Below, piece by piece: positions 42,045 to 51,400 of a DNA stretch of 64,000 bases; the stretch's first letter is position 1, and each line of letters starts with the position of its first letter. The position numbers and the translations under genes are program-made. The notes below the pieces were generated by a model. It worked only from the letters and a program-made list of their open reading frames with translations. It did not search any database and was not told the DNA's origin. The stretch is taken from the NCBI RefSeq assembly GCF_001598335.1, contig NZ_BCYT01000002.1, forward strand, positions 124,001-188,000, in the 5' to 3' direction. The stretch comes from Sphingobium abikonense NBRC 16140 (GTDB lineage: Bacteria > Pseudomonadota > Alphaproteobacteria > Sphingomonadales > Sphingomonadaceae).

Positions 42045-42694
42045 TTGAGGCGCTCGACACACAGACGGAAAGGGAAGCGGCGCTCGACCCTCGCAGAGTC
42101 GATGTCTGCTTCGGCAAGGATTGGCGTCCATTCCTGCGGCCGATAGGATCGCGCAATCGAAAGCTGCCCATCCTGCCGCACGATCGGGTGCCAGCACGCC
42201 AACCGCGCCAGGATCGGGTAGCCGAAATAAGCAAACCCATGTCTGTGCAGGTCGTTGATGTACCAACCTGCGGTGGCCTCGCTTTCCATGAAGCGCAGGA
42301 AGGCGACCAGCTGCGAATGGGTCATGTGATGGGCAACGAGGCTTGACACCACGAGGTCGAAACGCTGACCGACCAAGTCCGCATAATCTCCGGTGCGATA
42401 TTCGATCGGCGCGCCGGCTGGCGTTTTGGCCCGAGCTATTCCCTCGCTGCGTGGATTGAGATCGATCCCCACGAGTTGCGCCGATTTGCCTCGTGACCCC
42501 GCCCAACGTCCGATGGTGCGCAGCATGTCGCCATCACCAAAGCCGACATCGAGCAGCGAGAAGTGGGTTCGCGTCCCGACCGCTCGCCTGATGAAGTCCA
42601 GAGTGGGACGGCGCGCCATGGTTATCGTATTCACCGTTGCCAGATCGGCCAGCACCGCGGCATAGACATCTTTGCCCAGAGCGGGATCGTCCAT
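42041..42694 (-). CDS. SAM-dependent methyltransferase of the type III PKS operon
   Basis: 217 residues from the ATG at 42694, which has a strong GAGGAAATC site; an ATG at 42727 lacks one. The class I SAM-binding motif LLDVGFGDGDMLR lies near residue 48, with VGIDLNPRS next, and DLVVSSLVAHHMTH as motif III region. The LHRHGFAYFGYPILARL segment is characteristic of methyltransferases in these operons. It probably methylates the PKS product. It lies between the PKS gene and the FAD enzyme, with 22 nt and a 4-nt overlap respectively. Confidence 0.86.
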   Translation of the reverse strand: MDDPALGKDVYAAVLADLATVNTITMARRPTLDFIRRAVGTRTHFSLLDVGFGDGDMLRTIGRWAGSRGKSAQLVGIDLNPRSEGIARAKTPAGAPIEYRTGDYADLVGQRFDLVVSSLVAHHMTHSQLVAFLRFMESEATAGWYINDLHRHGFAYFGYPILARLACWHPIVRQDGQLSIARSYRPQEWTPILAEADIDSARVERRFPFRLCVERLK

Positions 42695-42716
42695 GATTTC
42701 CTCGGCCTGGACCCTT

Positions 42717-43763
42717 TCAGCGAGCATCGCACCATTCAAAGCGAAAACCTTCCATCGCCAGACCCGGCCCGAAAGCCAGCGCGACGCCGCTTTCAGGCCG
42801 ATCCTGCATGAACCGTTCGAGCACGAACATCAGCGTGGAGGAGGACATGTTGCCGAAGTCGCGGAGCACTGCGCGCGAGTGATCCAGACTATGCTCGTCC
42901 AGTTCGAGTCCGTCAGCGACGGCATCAAGGATGGAACGGCCACCCGCATGGACGGCGAAAGCCGCCGGCTTTTTGCCGTCACCCAAGATGCGCTGGCGCA
43001 CATCGAGGCGCTTCAGCGCGGCACCTATCTTGCCCGGTACTTTGCCCGAAAGCCGCATTTGGAAACCGGTATCACCGATCTGCCATGTGATCAGTTGGTC
43101 GCTTTCCTCCAGCGCTGCGGCTATTCCGGTTCCGATCGAAAGCCCTGTGCCGCTGCCGCTGACGATCGCGGCAGCCGCACCGTCGCCAAACTGCGCGCCC
43201 GCCAGCAACGGCTCTATTTCCACGGTCTGCTGATGATGCAGGGTCGACAATTCGACGGTCACCACGAGCACGCGCGCCTGGGGTTCGGAGCGAACGATAT
43301 GGCGGGCTGTCCGCAAAGCCGTGACGGCGGCGTAGCACCCCATGAAGCCGATCAGCACACGCTCGACATCGTCCGCGAGACCCAGTCGACGCGCAACGAT
43401 CTGGTCGATCCCCGGAGCGACGAAGCCGGTGCAACTGGCCACGACGAGATGGGTGATGTGGCCGAGCTCGCCCAGTTTCCCGATCGCGGCCAATGCAAGC
43501 GTCGGCGCTTCTTCGGCATAGAGCGTCATCCTCAGCGCGGTGGACGGGGCTTCGGCTGAGTAGAAGCCATCCCCTTCGTCCAGCCTGGCGTCATTTTCCG
43601 ACAGCACTGACCAGCGATGCTCGATCCCCGAACGCTCGGACATCCGGGCATATAGCTTTGCTTCCCGCTGCCCCTTCAGCTGCCGCATGGCCCAGGCGCG
43701 ATAGTCCTCTTCGAAATCGCATGCCGGAACCGCGGTTGCCAGCCGATTGATTATTGCTGTCAC
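42717..43763 (-). CDS. Type III polyketide synthase (chalcone/stilbene synthase family)
   Basis: 348 residues from a GTG at 43763; an upstream TTG-initiated frame has no family similarity. The thiolase-fold catalytic triad is present: cysteine in GFMGCYAA (~150), histidine in AVHAGGRSIL and asparagine in GNMSSSTLMF. These enzymes condense malonyl-CoA extenders on an acyl-CoA starter and cyclise to alkylresorcinols or alkylpyrones. With the methyltransferase and FAD enzyme it resembles phenolic-lipid operons such as srsABC of Streptomyces. The exact product is unknown. Confidence 0.92.
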   Translation of the reverse strand: MTAIINRLATAVPACDFEEDYRAWAMRQLKGQREAKLYARMSERSGIEHRWSVLSENDARLDEGDGFYSAEAPSTALRMTLYAEEAPTLALAAIGKLGELGHITHLVVASCTGFVAPGIDQIVARRLGLADDVERVLIGFMGCYAAVTALRTARHIVRSEPQARVLVVTVELSTLHHQQTVEIEPLLAGAQFGDGAAAAIVSGSGTGLSIGTGIAAALEESDQLITWQIGDTGFQMRLSGKVPGKIGAALKRLDVRQRILGDGKKPAAFAVHAGGRSILDAVADGLELDEHSLDHSRAVLRDFGNMSSSTLMFVLERFMQDRPESGVALAFGPGLAMEGFRFEWCDAR

Positions 43764-44174
43764 TTTCGTGGAAATCCTAGCTTTCCTGAGTAAACTGTTT
43801 TGATTGGCTGTCGTTCCGCTCCGGCCGCTGGCCGCCAAATTGAACGCACTGGCTATTCATTTGCCCGCCCGCCCTGATGCAAGGAAAAGATGATGGACCT
43901 TTGGCCTACATTACGGTGCCGTCCGGAGTTTGGCACTGTCCTCGACCTTGCGACAGCCGAACTTTAGGACCGTTTCCTGCGCGACCCTTTTTAGGGCATG
44001 TCGGTTATCTTCCAACACTGACTCGCAAATTGCAGTGGTGGAGCGATAGCCTTGGCCATCGCGTCATGACCAATGGCGGCATACCGCCTGATCTCCTAGA
44101 GCCGCCGCTCGCGATCGTTCCATGTGGAATCGTTTTGGGAAATGGACCCAGCCATTTATAGGCCGGCCGGAATG
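43764..44174. other. Gap upstream of the PKS operon
   Basis: 411 bases between the PKS start and the end of a LysR gene. The PKS promoter must be here. A plus-strand frame at 43877-44161 has no family features and poor codon pattern. Nothing else was recognised. Confidence 0.4.
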
Positions 44175-45068
44175 TCATGCCAAAGCAGCGAGCCTATCAC
44201 GCAGCCAGATTTGCGCTGGATGGTTAGTCGTGCGTTCGTGCCAGATACTGGCAATGGCAAATCCGGGTATGTGAAGCGGCGGTTCCAGCAGCTGCACCCG
44301 CTCTGACCAACCGTCTGCGATCCGGCGGGGGATCAGCGCGATCATATCGGATCGTGACACGATCTCCGGCACGATCAGGAAGCCCGGCGTGGACAACACG
44401 ACGTTGCGACGACGGCCGAACGCCTCGAGAGCCGTATCGGTAGGCCCGGCAAAACCGCCGCCCTTAGGCGAAACGACGACGTGGTCCAATGCGCAGAACA
44501 AGTCCAAATCCAGAGAGCCGCGGATGCTTGGATGCCCCTGCCGCGCGACGACAACATATTCCTCATCGCAAAGCCGGCGCTGGCGCATCCCCACCGGCGC
44601 ACTTTCGGGCATTGCCAAGGCCAGATCCACTTCTCCACGCTCAAGCTGTGTCGTCAGCGCCATCAGGTCGAGCGCCCGCCACGCGATGCGGATCATTGGC
44701 GCCTCGGCCCGCAGGGTGACCGAGTATCGTGCCAACAACGCATATTGGACGTAGTCGCTCGCCGCGATCACCACGGTCGCACGCAGGGTTTCGGGATTAA
44801 ACGGCGCTCCTTGCTCAACGACCCGGCGAACACCGTCCAGCGCCTCCTGCAGCGGCTGCATCATGTCGAGTGCCCGCTGCGTCAGGATCATTCCGCGCTG
44901 GCTCGGGATCAGGAGCGGATCGCCCAGAGCCTCGCGGAGGCGCGCCAGCCGTGCCGACATGGCGGGCTGACTGAGATTCAGCCGGCGCGCGGCGCGCGTG
45001 GCGTTGCGCTCCTTAAGCAGCGTTTCGAGCGTCACGAGAAGTCCCAGATCGAAATTCTTGGTATCCAT
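44175..45068 (-). CDS. LysR-family transcriptional regulator
   Basis: 297 residues from the ATG at 45068. The N-terminal HTH (RNATRAARRLNLSQPAMSARLARLRE) is followed by a typical LysR effector-binding domain with VVIAASDYVQYALL, SAPVGMRQRRL and GFLIVPEIVSRSDMIALIPRR. It belongs to the NodD/NahR-like group by general pattern. It is divergent from the pseudogene-quinone reductase module and probably regulates it. The start is chosen because the upstream in-frame extension is not LysR-like. Confidence 0.9.
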   Translation of the reverse strand: MDTKNFDLGLLVTLETLLKERNATRAARRLNLSQPAMSARLARLREALGDPLLIPSQRGMILTQRALDMMQPLQEALDGVRRVVEQGAPFNPETLRATVVIAASDYVQYALLARYSVTLRAEAPMIRIAWRALDLMALTTQLERGEVDLALAMPESAPVGMRQRRLCDEEYVVVARQGHPSIRGSLDLDLFCALDHVVVSPKGGGFAGPTDTALEAFGRRRNVVLSTPGFLIVPEIVSRSDMIALIPRRIADGWSERVQLLEPPLHIPGFAIASIWHERTTNHPAQIWLRDRLAALA

Positions 45069-45187
45069 ATTTTCGATAGCAACACATAAAATGTTCGATT
45101 TCAACAAATACCGGAGCCACGCCATATAGATGGGAGCGGGCTAGATCCCGAAGCGCTTCATTCGACGGCACGGATTCCGGTTCACCT

Positions 45188-45475
45188 ATGAAAGCTATTC
45201 AGGAGTATCCGCGGCGAGGGTTAGATGGCCTGACGCTGATTGACCTCCCTGACCCCGGCGATCCGGGACCGACCGCCATGCTCCTGGCGCGGCAGCAGCG
45301 CCTTCAGGGCCTTAACGTCGGCAGCCGCAGGCATCAGAGGGACCTGATCCCGGGCATCGACGCCGTCCAAGTTAAACCGGTGATCGACCGCTCCTTTCCC
45401 TTGGCCGAAATCGCTGACGCCTTCCGGTTCCAGGAATCTGGCGGCCACTTCGGCAAGATCGTCGTCGAGTTCTAG
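45188..45475 (+). pseudogene. Remnant of a zinc-type alcohol dehydrogenase / quinone oxidoreductase
   Basis: 95 codons that join a dehydrogenase-like N-terminus (MKAIQEYPRRGLDGLTLIDL) to a C-terminal tail (VKPVIDRSFPLAEIADAFRFQESGG..., ending GKIVVEF). The central GroES and Rossmann parts are absent, so the gene has suffered a large internal deletion. The last 72 nt (45404-45475) have a degenerate copy at 47480-47551. It precedes the first quinone reductase by 30 nt. Confidence 0.75.
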
Positions 45476-45505
45476 CAATCCTCCCACCATCAGGAAAAGA
45501 TCAAC

Positions 45506-46288
45506 ATGAAGGTTCTCATCGTCTACGCGCACCCTGAGCCAACTTCGCTGACACGGCAACTGGTCAACGAGACCGCTGAGACGTTATCGGCGGCCGGGCA
45601 TTCGGTGATGCATTCGGACCTCTACGGCATGAAGTGGAAGGCGGTCTACGACGCCGATGACTTTCCGAAGCGTGCGAACCCCGAACGATTGTCACTCATC
45701 GATGAGGGAGGACACGCTTACGCAAGCGGAAATCAGTTGGCCGAAGTGGCGGTTGAGCAGCAGAAGCTGCTCGAGGCGGATGCCGTCATCCTGCAGTTCC
45801 CGATGTGGTGGTACTCACCGCCCGCGATCCTGAAGAGCTGGATAGAGCGGGTCTTCGTCTGGGGCTTTGGCTTCGGCTATAAAGATGGCACCAACAATTA
45901 CCGGTTTGGCGCCGGTATCCTCAAGGGCAAGCGAGCGCTGATCAACGTGCAGACAGGTGGCGGGGCAGCCGACTATGGCCCGCGCGGTATCAACGGCCCG
46001 ATCGAGCAACTGCTGTTTCCATTGACGCATGGCGCGCTGTTCTACGCCGGGATGGACGTGCTCCCGACGCATGCGGTCCATAGCACGATGCGCGTTTCTA
46101 CGCAGGAGCAAGTCGAAGCGATCAAGGCAGCATGGCGTGATCGTCTCGCCGGGCTGTTCACCGACACGCCGATCCCCTTCCGGTCGCAGAACGGCGGCGA
46201 TTTCCCCGACCGCCACACCATGGCCGACCATGTTGCGCCGGGCCAGACCGGCCTCGCCGCACACTTTGCCGATCCGAGCGGCGCGTAA
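45506..46288 (+). CDS. NAD(P)H dehydrogenase (quinone)-like flavoprotein, copy 1
   Basis: 260 residues of the flavodoxin-like NQO1/MdaB/KefF fold. The FMN/FAD phosphate loop is YAHPEPTSLTRQLV (residues 7-20), and the flavin-contacting LQFPMWWYSPPAILKSWIERV is the family hallmark near residue 95. GGGAADYGPRGINGPIEQLL follows. These enzymes transfer two electrons from NAD(P)H to quinones, avoiding semiquinone radicals. A second gene 1.3 kb downstream encodes a protein identical at about four fifths of positions. AGGAAAAGATCAAC precedes the ATG. Confidence 0.88.
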   Translation: MKVLIVYAHPEPTSLTRQLVNETAETLSAAGHSVMHSDLYGMKWKAVYDADDFPKRANPERLSLIDEGGHAYASGNQLAEVAVEQQKLLEADAVILQFPMWWYSPPAILKSWIERVFVWGFGFGYKDGTNNYRFGAGILKGKRALINVQTGGGAADYGPRGINGPIEQLLFPLTHGALFYAGMDVLPTHAVHSTMRVSTQEQVEAIKAAWRDRLAGLFTDTPIPFRSQNGGDFPDRHTMADHVAPGQTGLAAHFADPSGA

Positions 46289-46356
46289 AGAGCGCCACCG
46301 AGGTCGGGCGGGGACGGGCCCGCCACGAGGCCGACAACAGCAGGAAAGCACATAGC

Positions 46357-46878
46357 ATGATGAACGCGATCGAGTGGCCGGAAGGCTATCTTCCCGGTTA
46401 CACCGATAATTTCGTTTCAAACGAGGTGATCTTCGCCGGGTTGACCGCCGCCGAGATCTGGCCGCTCCTCACCGAGCCGACGCGCTGGCCAAGCTATTAT
46501 GCCAACAGCTCCAAGGTCCGCTTCGATAACGGCGATGGCCCGGTGCTATCGCTCGGCCGCCGCTTCTCATTCGATACGTTCGGCTTCACGATCAACGCTG
46601 AGGTGGTCGAGTATGTCGCCCCCACCCGCGGCGAGCCCGGACGGGTCAGCTGGCACGGCTGGGGCGGCGAGGGCGATGGCCGCCTGGACGTACACCATGC
46701 CTGGCTCGTTGAGGATCTGGATGGGAGTCGGGTCCGCATCCTGACACAGGAGACCCAGAACGGCGCCCCGGCCAAGGATTTGGCCACGACTTGGCCGAAC
46801 CCCATGCTTAACGGCCACCAGGAATGGCTTGACGGACTGACCGCCGCAGCTCGCAGTGCAAGCGGTGACGGCCGGTAA
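46357..46878 (+). CDS. SRPBCC-family (polyketide cyclase-like) protein
   Basis: 173 residues. FAGLTAAEIWPLLTEPTRWPSYY is the beginning of a START/Bet v1-like fold, and VSWHGWGGEGDGRLDVHHAWLVED and ETQNGAPAKDL continue it. This superfamily binds hydrophobic ligands or catalyses cyclisation; the substrate here is unknown. It follows the first quinone reductase by 68 nt and precedes a SnoaL-like gene, so it is probably in the same unit. Two ATGs at the start leave a one-codon uncertainty. Confidence 0.8.
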   Translation: MMNAIEWPEGYLPGYTDNFVSNEVIFAGLTAAEIWPLLTEPTRWPSYYANSSKVRFDNGDGPVLSLGRRFSFDTFGFTINAEVVEYVAPTRGEPGRVSWHGWGGEGDGRLDVHHAWLVEDLDGSRVRILTQETQNGAPAKDLATTWPNPMLNGHQEWLDGLTAAARSASGDGR

Positions 46879-46917
46879 CCGCGCTCAATACACATTACCC
46901 ATGCTATTCGGGAGAAC

Positions 46918-47340
46918 ATGATGACTGATCCTGTCAATACTTTCATGCTGCGCTTCGTGCAGTTCATCAACACGGCCGACGAAAAGCTTGGTGAGGAGCT
47001 CATTGCGCCGAATGCAGAATTTTTCGTTCCTTATCAAAGCGAACCGCTCATAGGGCCGCCCGGATGGCTCGCAGCAATCGAGGTAATGCGCGGCGGCTTT
47101 CCGGACATCCAGTGGAGGCTTGAGGAGTTGATTTTCGAGGGTGAGAAGATCGCCGCGAGATACACGATGCGTGGCACACACGAAGGCGCCTTCTTCGGAG
47201 TACCGGCGACCGGACGGCAGATCACGGTCCAAACCATGAACTTCTACGATATGGCCAACGGGAAGATCGTCGGCGAGCGCGGCCAGCCCGATCTGCTCGG
47301 GTTGCTGCAGCAGATCGGTGCCGTGCCGGCGCCCGGCTGA
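46918..47340 (+). CDS. SnoaL-like / ester cyclase family protein
   Basis: 140 residues of the NTF2-like fold. Typical features are GPPGWLAAIEVMRGGFPDIQWRLEELIFEGEKIAARY, then GTHEGAFFGVPATGRQI and a final DMANGKIVGERGQPD. SnoaL relatives act as cyclases, hydrolases or isomerases; here the substrate cannot be inferred. It lies between the two quinone reductase genes, 39 nt after the SRPBCC gene. Confidence 0.85.
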   Translation: MMTDPVNTFMLRFVQFINTADEKLGEELIAPNAEFFVPYQSEPLIGPPGWLAAIEVMRGGFPDIQWRLEELIFEGEKIAARYTMRGTHEGAFFGVPATGRQITVQTMNFYDMANGKIVGERGQPDLLGLLQQIGAVPAPG

Positions 47341-47479
47341 TCGCGCAGATCCACCAAATGGCAGGTTTCGCGCCGGCACCGGCTGAGTCGTGTCCGTCAA
47401 CTCCACCAAAATTGAGCAGTTGCATTCCGCGCCTAAAGCGGCCGGTAGATCAGAAGCATCCCGGACCAGATGTATGAAG

Positions 47480-47551
47480 GCCAAAATCGTGGATGACTTC
47501 CCGTTCCAGAAATCCGGCGGCTATTCCGGCAAGGCATTCGTCGGGTTCTAC
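47480..47551 (+). pseudogene. Second degenerate alcohol dehydrogenase tail
   Basis: Aligns without gaps to the last 72 nt of the upstream remnant (45404-45475). Both encode the pattern F-F-Q-x-SGG-x-x-GK/A, but here the stop codon has changed to TAC and the upstream part of the gene is not recognisable. It lies 29 nt before the second quinone reductase, the same arrangement as in copy 1, so the tail and reductase were duplicated together. Confidence 0.7.
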
Positions 47552-47580
47552 CAGCTCTCAACGATCAAGGAGAGATCTTC

Positions 47581-48363
47581 GTGAAAGTTCTCATCGTTTA
47601 CGCGCACCCTGAGCCTACTTCGCTGACACGGCAGATGGTCAATGTGACTGCTGAGACGTTGTCGGCAGCGGGGCACATCGTCATCCATTCGGACCTCTAC
47701 GGCATGAAGTGGAAGGCAGTATATGACGCCGATGACTTCCCCTCGCGTGACAGCCCCGAACGGCTGTCGTTCATCACGGAGTCGGGGCATGCCTACCGAA
47801 GCGGGCATCAGACGCCCGACGTGATCGTCGAGCAGCAGAAGTTGCTCGCGGCCGACGCCGTGATCCTGCAATTTCCGCTGTGGTGGTACGGCGCGCCGGC
47901 AATCCTCAAAGGCTGGATAGACCGGGTCTACGCCTTCGGTTTTGCCTATGGCTATCAGAATGGCACCAACGAGTTCCGCTTTGGCGACGGCATCCTCAAG
48001 GGCAAGCGGGCGCTGGTCAATGTGCAGGCCGGCGGCCCGGCGGCCGATTACGGCCCGCGGGGCATCAACGGGCCGATCGAACAATTGCTATTCCCGTTGA
48101 CCCATGGAGCCCTGTTTTATCCTGGCATGGACGTGCTCCCGACGCACGCGGTCTATGGCGCGGGTCATGTTTTCACAGCGGAGGAAGTGGAGGCGATCAA
48201 GGCGGCGTGGCGTGTGCGTCTCGCCGGGCTATTCACCGACACGCCAATTCCCTTCCGGCCGCAAAATGGCGGCGACTTCCCTGACCGTCACACCATGGCC
48301 GACCATGTCGCGCCGGGACAAACCGGCCTCGCTGCACACGTTGCCGATGTGGTCGACGCATAG
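47581..48363 (+). CDS. NAD(P)H dehydrogenase (quinone)-like flavoprotein, copy 2
   Basis: 260 residues, the same length as copy 1 and closely similar throughout, starting with GTG preceded by AAGGAGAG. The phosphate loop YAHPEPTSLTRQMV and LQFPLWWYGAPAILKGWIDRV are intact, so it should be active. Differences cluster around residues 65-80 and 195-205, which may alter substrate choice. The downstream bidirectional hairpin at 48427-48462 ends the transcript. Confidence 0.88.
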   Translation: MKVLIVYAHPEPTSLTRQMVNVTAETLSAAGHIVIHSDLYGMKWKAVYDADDFPSRDSPERLSFITESGHAYRSGHQTPDVIVEQQKLLAADAVILQFPLWWYGAPAILKGWIDRVYAFGFAYGYQNGTNEFRFGDGILKGKRALVNVQAGGPAADYGPRGINGPIEQLLFPLTHGALFYPGMDVLPTHAVYGAGHVFTAEEVEAIKAAWRVRLAGLFTDTPIPFRPQNGGDFPDRHTMADHVAPGQTGLAAHVADVVDA

Positions 48364-48426
48364 GAGCCCACCCATTTGCTGTGAAACCGGTCGAGATGTG
48401 ACGATCATCAATGATCACGGGATAAA

Positions 48427-48462
48427 AAAAGAGCCGCCTCCAAGGTTGGAAGCGGCTCTTTT
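48427..48462. terminator. Bidirectional terminator between quinone reductase and autotransporter
   Basis: GAGCCGC (48431-48437) pairs with GCGGCTC (48452-48458); the stem extends through adjacent A and T residues and the centre CTCCAAGG/TTGGAAG pairs partly. An A-run precedes and a T-run follows, so it can stop transcripts from both convergent genes. Confidence 0.85.
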
Positions 48463-48479
48463 CATGGCTCAAGCGCGAC

Positions 48480-51400
48480 TCAGAAGCGGAATTTCAGGCT
48501 TGCGCGATAGCTCTGATATTCCACGTCGCTGCGCCAGGCGGTCGTATCCGCCGACAGGCTGATGTCGACATTGCCGGTCGTGACCGTCAGGCCACCACCG
48601 ATTTCCGCCCAGTTCTTGTCCTGACCGCCCAGCGCGAAGGGCGCGAGCGGGCCGGTGCCGCCGATCAGGTTCGCCTGCAGGAAGGCGGGCTGATCGCGGA
48701 ACTCGTGGACATAATTAGCGGTCAGATAGGGGCGGAAACCACCACGATCGGCCTTGACCGTGGCACCCAGGCGGCCCTGCGCGCTCTGGATCGCCTTGCG
48801 CTGGATGACCAGCGCTGCATCCCCGCCATATTCGGCCAGATTGCCCGAGCTGATATAGGCGCCACGCAGCGCCGCGCGCGGCACGATGCTGAATGCGTCG
48901 GTGCCCAACGCCTTGCTGAGGCCGATTTCACCCGACAGCGCCAGCTCCTGATCGCTGCCATAGAGGGTGTAGGGCGTCGTGCCGACCGAGAAGGACCGGC
49001 GCGAGCGCGTTGCCATGGTGCCTGCGCTGCCGACCGCGTCGAGCTTCAGCCCGCCAAGGTCGAACGCGCCATAGACGGTGCCCTGATACAGGCGCGCCCG
49101 GCCCCAGTCACTGGCGGCCGTATTGCCCTTCAGCTCGCTGAACGAGGCGGAAAGACCGACGACGCCATTGTCCCCAAACGCCTTTTCCACACCCAGCGCG
49201 GCATACCAGCCGTCGAACGTGTCGCGGCCCATCGGCATGATCGAGCGCATCGGCTGCGCCTTGCCGTCGATATAGCCGCCCGCAAGGAACGCGCTCATGT
49301 CGTCGGGCAGCACGCCTTCGCGCGTCACGCTTTCATTGCCGCCCTGGTCCATGCCGAGGTCGATATTGTTGAGGCTTGCGGCTGCCAACTGCATCGGCTG
49401 GCCCGTCATGGTCAGCGTACCGCCCATGGCTCCGCCGTCCAGCTTGGTCAGACGGTCACGATAGAAACGCGCCATATTGTCGTTGAGCACTTCGCTCATC
49501 GACGTCTTGAGCGTTTCAGTGCGCGGCGCCATCGCCTCCAGCGTCGCCTGGATGCCCTCGACGCTCAGCAGGTCCGCCTCGCCATAGAGATTGGCGTAGT
49601 TGGCGTAGAGCGACCGGTTCTGGTCAAGCAGCTGGCCAAAGCTGGTCTGCGTGACCGATGCGCCATTGACGACATCGGCATATAGCCCGGCGTCGATGCG
49701 CATGGAAACGGCATTGTCGCTATAGCTCAGCACGGGCTTGAGGATCGCGGTCAGCTGCGCGGGCTGTTCGAAGCTGCCCTCGACGCCGCCTTCGGCCGTG
49801 ACGAAAGTATAGCTGTCGCCATAGCGCGGTCGGGTGCCGCTGGTGGCGCCGATGGCCACCCGGCCACCGACCGAAGCGACGCCGTCATCGCCCGCTTCGC
49901 TGGTCTTGACCGCCAGCACGTCAGACGTGCCATTGGGGCCGATATCGATGTGCAGGGTGCTGCCGGAAGTGAGGATCGCATTGCCCTCGACCGTCAATGT
50001 GCCGACCGTGCCGACGCCGCCGGGCGCGATCGTGCCCATGACGTTGGTGAGGAAGGGGGTGCGCACCGTGCCGCTGCCAGAGAGCAGGCCCGACAGCAGG
50101 AAGTAATCGCCGGTGCTGTTGAGCGCACCGTCGACATTCACGCGGCCGGCCAGATGGGCTACGTCCATCTCGCTGGTCAGCGATCCTTCGCTGGTGATGT
50201 CGAGCGCCGCTTCCGTGCCCGAAATCGTGAAGCGATCAATGGTCACGTCGGTGTCGAGCGTGGTGGTGCCCGCCGCGCTCAGCGTCACGTCATAATAGCG
50301 TCCGATGACGCCTTCCGACGCGACCGGATCGATATTATTGGGGACAAAGCCGCTCGCGCCGGGCAGACCGTTGGCCAGCGTCGCGTCGGGCAGGGCGGTC
50401 GCGGTGACGTCGCCTTCCGCCTGCGGCTGCGCGGTCGTATCCAGCGATGCATTGGCGGCGGTGGGGCTGCGCTCGGCGATTTCGACCTTGCCCTTGTTGT
50501 TCGAAACCGTCTTGCCGCCCGTGCTGGCGACCGCCTGCGTTTCGTCCGTCACTGGTTCACCATTGACGATCAGCGTGTCGGTGCCGACGTCGTAGCAGAC
50601 ATTGTCCGACCCATCAGTGGGCTGGTAGCAGAGCTGGCCAAATTTCTGTGCGTCGTCCTGTCCGAACGCCCCCGCGCCCGGCGAGGTCGGAACGCCGTTC
50701 ACCAGCGAACCATTGCTGTCGATGATACGATAATTGGGGTCGAGCGCGGTCACCCAGTGATCGGCATCGCTCCATTTGCCGTCACCGGCCTTGGCTGTGG
50801 CGTAGCGATACGGGTTGTTTTCCGCGATCCAGTCCCAGAACAGGTAGAGCGGCTGGTAGAAGGACGTGCCGCCATAGGAGCTTTCGGGCTGGTCGAAGAA
50901 ATAGCGGCTGCCGCCCGACAACACGCCCAGGATCGTCTTTTCGTTGAACGTCTGATCCAGGATCAGCGGACCGCCGGAGTCGCCGCCTGCGGTATTGCCT
51001 TCATTGGGCAGCGCGTCGTCCTTGAACGCGTTGAAGTCGAACGGATTCTCGCGATCCGGATCATCAAAGTCGGTCTGGTAGAGATTTTGCGTATAGCCGC
51101 CCGCCGAGCCGAACAGGAAGCTGTCGACATCATCCAGCGAGCCGAGCATGCCGAGGAAATTCTCGGCCGTCTTGCGGCGGAAATCGATGCCGCCGCTATT
51201 GCCGGTCGTTCCACTGCCGGTTCGGCCATAGCCGGTGATGGTGACATGATAGCCGGTGCCGGTCGTTTCGCTGATCGCGTCGGGCGCGGGCAGGGCGGAA
51301 AACAGCATCGTCCATGTCGGCACATCGGCGGCGGGCGTGTCCAGCGTCGCCATCGCGACGTCGCCATAAAGGAAGCTGAGCGCCGGCGGATCGAGCGAGT

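Noticed and set aside
43877..44161. 94-codon plus-strand ORF between the PKS and LysR genes
   Set aside because: No domain, composition unlike neighbours and no supporting context.
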